From a bacterium (lineage in GTDB: Bacteria; Babelota; Babeliae; Babelales; CAIQNR01), in assembly GCA_947502805.1 (NCBI GenBank), contig CANNBR010000042.1, forward strand, positions 1 through 7,522: DNA of 7,522 nucleotides. Direction: 5' to 3'. The translations under genes and the position numbers were made by a program. The notes below the pieces were generated by a model. The model was given only the letters and a program-made list of their open reading frames with translations, had not been told where the DNA came from and searched no databases. Below are positions 6,611 to 7,522 of the stretch, in pieces (within the stretch, counting starts at the first letter, position 1; every line of letters starts with the position of its first letter).

Positions 6611-6641
6611 GTTATACAAAATAATCACTCACATTATTATA
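6611..6641 (-). promoter_or_regulatory. Candidate -10 elements for the 6196-6573 gene
   Basis: On the minus strand, TATAAT (6636-6641) and TATAAC (6611-6616) lie 62 and 37 bp upstream of the start codon in a very AT-rich stretch. Neither has a convincing -35 at 16-18 bp, so either or both could be used. Confidence 0.35.
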
Positions 6642-6780
6642 CTCCAACTATCAATATAATACACTTCGGTCTATGTTTTTTAACGTTAAGTCCATCAAAA
6701 TCTAATTTTCTTAAAAGAAAAATCCCTGTCTTTGTATGGCAACTTCTTATTTTTTTAAAAACTCTTCATTCCCACACAAT

Positions 6781-6820
6781 GTCATCCCCAGCAATACGAA
6801 GTGAGCGTTGGGGATCCAGT
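6781..6820. repeat. Palindromic intergenic repeat, GTCATCCCC...GGGGATCCAG type
   Basis: ATCCCCAGC (6784-6792) pairs with GTTGGGGAT (6807-6815) over nine positions including one G-U, with a 14-nt loop. The flanks GTC and CCAG match the general form of short palindromic repeats with a GTCAT(C/T)CCC...GGGATCCAG core found dispersed in many bacterial genomes, including intracellular ones. Only one copy is in this window, so its family status rests on that resemblance. It lies right at the end of the recognisable maturase homology. Confidence 0.6.
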
Positions 6821-6832
6821 CCAGAAATCAAG

Positions 6833-7045
6833 CTGAAACACTTCTGCGATTTGCTCAATACTTAGATCTACTCATGCTCGTATGTTATCTTTTCTTATTT
6901 CTTGCCGTATTGCTTTCTGTTTCTCTTTGCTTATTGCTGGTAAAAAACTTGTAAAGATTTCTCCTGTTTCTAGCTTATTGGCCCTTCTGTTTCGAAAGGC
7001 ATATCCCAAAAAAGTAAAGGGTCTAGCCGCTTTCTTTACCATCAG
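6833..7045 (-). pseudogene. Decayed group II intron reverse transcriptase/maturase, C-terminal fragment
   Basis: Reading the minus strand from 7045 down to 6833 in one frame gives LMVKKAARPFTFLGYAFR, then NRRANKLETGEIFTSFLPA, then ISKEKQKAIRQEIRKDNIRA, a TGA stop (6872-6874), and VDLSIEQIAEVFQ. This matches, residue for residue in spacing, the segment of group II intron-encoded proteins that runs FxFLGYTFRPR...FLPAxS..A.K.IRxEIRxWxxHxRxDxSLEDIA and links the reverse transcriptase to the maturase domain. The usual next part (NPxIRGWINYYGRF) is missing: after EVFQ the frame runs into the palindromic repeat. Upstream of 7045 the expected HPEKTKIVYCKDGK region is only hinted at in other frames (for example PDGKESG), so indels have accumulated. 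The fragment is too damaged to function and marks a past group II intron insertion. Confidence 0.85.
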
Positions 7046-7109
7046 GAATTAAGCTTACTTTCTAGTGCATAGCCTAAAGCTGGTTGCTATAGAAAAAATA
7101 AGCGAAGTA

Positions 7110-7143
7110 CTTAAAAGGCCTCCTTTATCAGGAAGCCTTTAAG
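7110..7143 (-). terminator. Imperfect hairpin, possible terminator of the 7202-7504 gene
   Basis: CTTAAAAGGCCTCC (7110-7123) can pair with GGAAGCCTTTAAG (7131-7143) with one bulge and one mismatch. On the minus strand it lies 58 bp after the stop codon at 7202 and is followed, about 12 nt further on, by a TTATTTTTT stretch. The spacing is longer than in a classical intrinsic terminator. Confidence 0.35.
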
Positions 7144-7201
7144 AATTTTATTAACTAAATGAGTCTATTTTATTAGTACTTTTACCTACTCTCCATCAAA
7201 T

Positions 7202-7504
7202 TTACTTCTTTGGCGGATAAGGAGTAGATGGACGTTTTTTCAATTGAAGTGGGCTCAAAGGTTTCTCAGATAATAATAATTCGTCTAAACACCAACCTAC
7301 AGCCAATGGTAAAACTACTTTGTCGGAATTTACCTGTATTGCTATTATTTCTGCTATTCCCTCTGCAGTAAAATCATGCGCATTTCTTTTTTTTTTAACT
7401 GAAGAGTGAGCAACTTCTTCACTATCACCAGTAGGTTCACTTGCGTACATGCCCCCAGATAAAAACAATCCAATAAAAATTTCTCTATAAATATTCTTCT
7501 TCAT
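7202..7504 (-). CDS. Small exported protein of unknown function
   Basis: The protein has 100 residues and is not recognised. A signal peptide is evident (MKKN..., hydrophobic IFIGLFLSGGMYA, likely cut after Ala21 before SEPTGDSEE). The mature form starts with an acidic Ser/Glu stretch, then a basic KKKR patch (37-40). A predicted helical hydrophobic segment (about 44-80, FTAEGIAEIIAIQV...VVLPLAVGWCLDELLL) follows, and then a Pro/Lys tail (LQLKKRPSTPYPPKK). The start is supported by AGGG-type sequences just upstream (minus strand, within 7505-7520). A run of ten A at the KKKR codons (plus strand 7387-7396) makes this gene prone to frameshift. It shares size, export signal and orphan status with the 6196-6573 product, but no clear sequence similarity. 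The stop at 7202 appears natural. Confidence 0.65.
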   Translation of the reverse strand: MKKNIYREIFIGLFLSGGMYASEPTGDSEEVAHSSVKKKRNAHDFTAEGIAEIIAIQVNSDKVVLPLAVGWCLDELLLSEKPLSPLQLKKRPSTPYPPKK

Positions 7505-7522
7505 CCTATTACCCTTCCCTTG

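Larger units (their letters stand above)
6574..7201. other. 628-bp stretch without an intact gene
   Basis: From low to high coordinates it holds the AT-rich upstream region of the minus-strand 6196-6573 gene, about 120 bp with nothing I can assign (6660-6780), the palindromic repeat near 6781-6820, and the decayed group II intron maturase fragment 6833-7045. An imperfect hairpin follows at 7110-7143, then the 3' flank of the 7202-7504 gene. No group II intron domain V/VI hairpin is recognisable on the minus strand downstream of the maturase remnant, so the ribozyme part has been lost or is beyond recognition. Confidence 0.7.

Noticed and set aside
6574..6832. Group II intron domain V/VI downstream of the maturase remnant
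   Set aside because: No 34-nt domain V-like hairpin with an AGC or CGC catalytic triad could be recognised; the only hairpin is the palindromic repeat.
6874..6954. Plus-strand 26-codon hydrophobic peptide (MLVCYLFLF...)
   Set aside because: It is antisense to the maturase remnant, has no ribosome binding site, and its composition is explained by the Lys/Glu-rich sense strand.

Overview
The window is AT-rich (roughly 40% GC by eye) bacterial DNA with compact genes, good AAGGAG-type ribosome binding sites and strong A-run/T-run hairpin terminators. It also has several small exported proteins of unknown family, a palindromic repeat, and decayed mobile and repeat-rich genes. This mix, together with a stand-alone dnaJ and a TonB-type protein beside an unknown exported protein, suggests a host-associated bacterium with a reduced genome. 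Candidatus Dependentiae (TM6) is my best guess, by inference from style only, because no rRNA or marker phylogeny is available.

Layout: 1-462 holds a perfect 16-bp inverted repeat and then a broken Lys/Asp-repeat gene whose two halves lie in different frames, closed by a strong bidirectional terminator. 608-1783 (+) encodes a TonB/TolA-like envelope energy transducer, followed by 1882-2424 (+), an exported beta-rich protein of unknown function. 2485-3837 and 4-bp-overlapping 3834-4766 (+) form a two-gene nucleotide-sugar/glycan unit: an FAD-dependent oxidoreductase resembling UDP-galactopyranose mutase/protoporphyrinogen oxidase, and a UDP-sugar 4-epimerase-like SDR whose C-terminus is short. 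4916-6073 (+) is dnaJ with its own extended -10 promoter candidate and a convergent terminator.

From 6196 onward the coding strand switches. Two small exported proteins (6196-6573 and 7202-7504, both -) flank a 628-bp stretch without an intact gene. That stretch contains the decayed C-terminal part of a group II intron reverse transcriptase/maturase (6833-7045, -) abutting a GTCATCCCC...GGGGATCCAG palindromic repeat (about 6781-6820). This intron relic was not visible as an open reading frame because of an in-frame stop.

The genes form at least three transcription units on the plus strand: the TonB-type pair (608-2424, perhaps with an internal promoter), the FAD oxidoreductase/epimerase pair, and dnaJ. 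Envelope energy coupling, surface glycan precursor synthesis and protein folding are the readable themes. No complete previously undescribed system is evident. The parts that are new or least explained are the exported orphan proteins, the DKK-repeat pseudogene and the intron/repeat junction.
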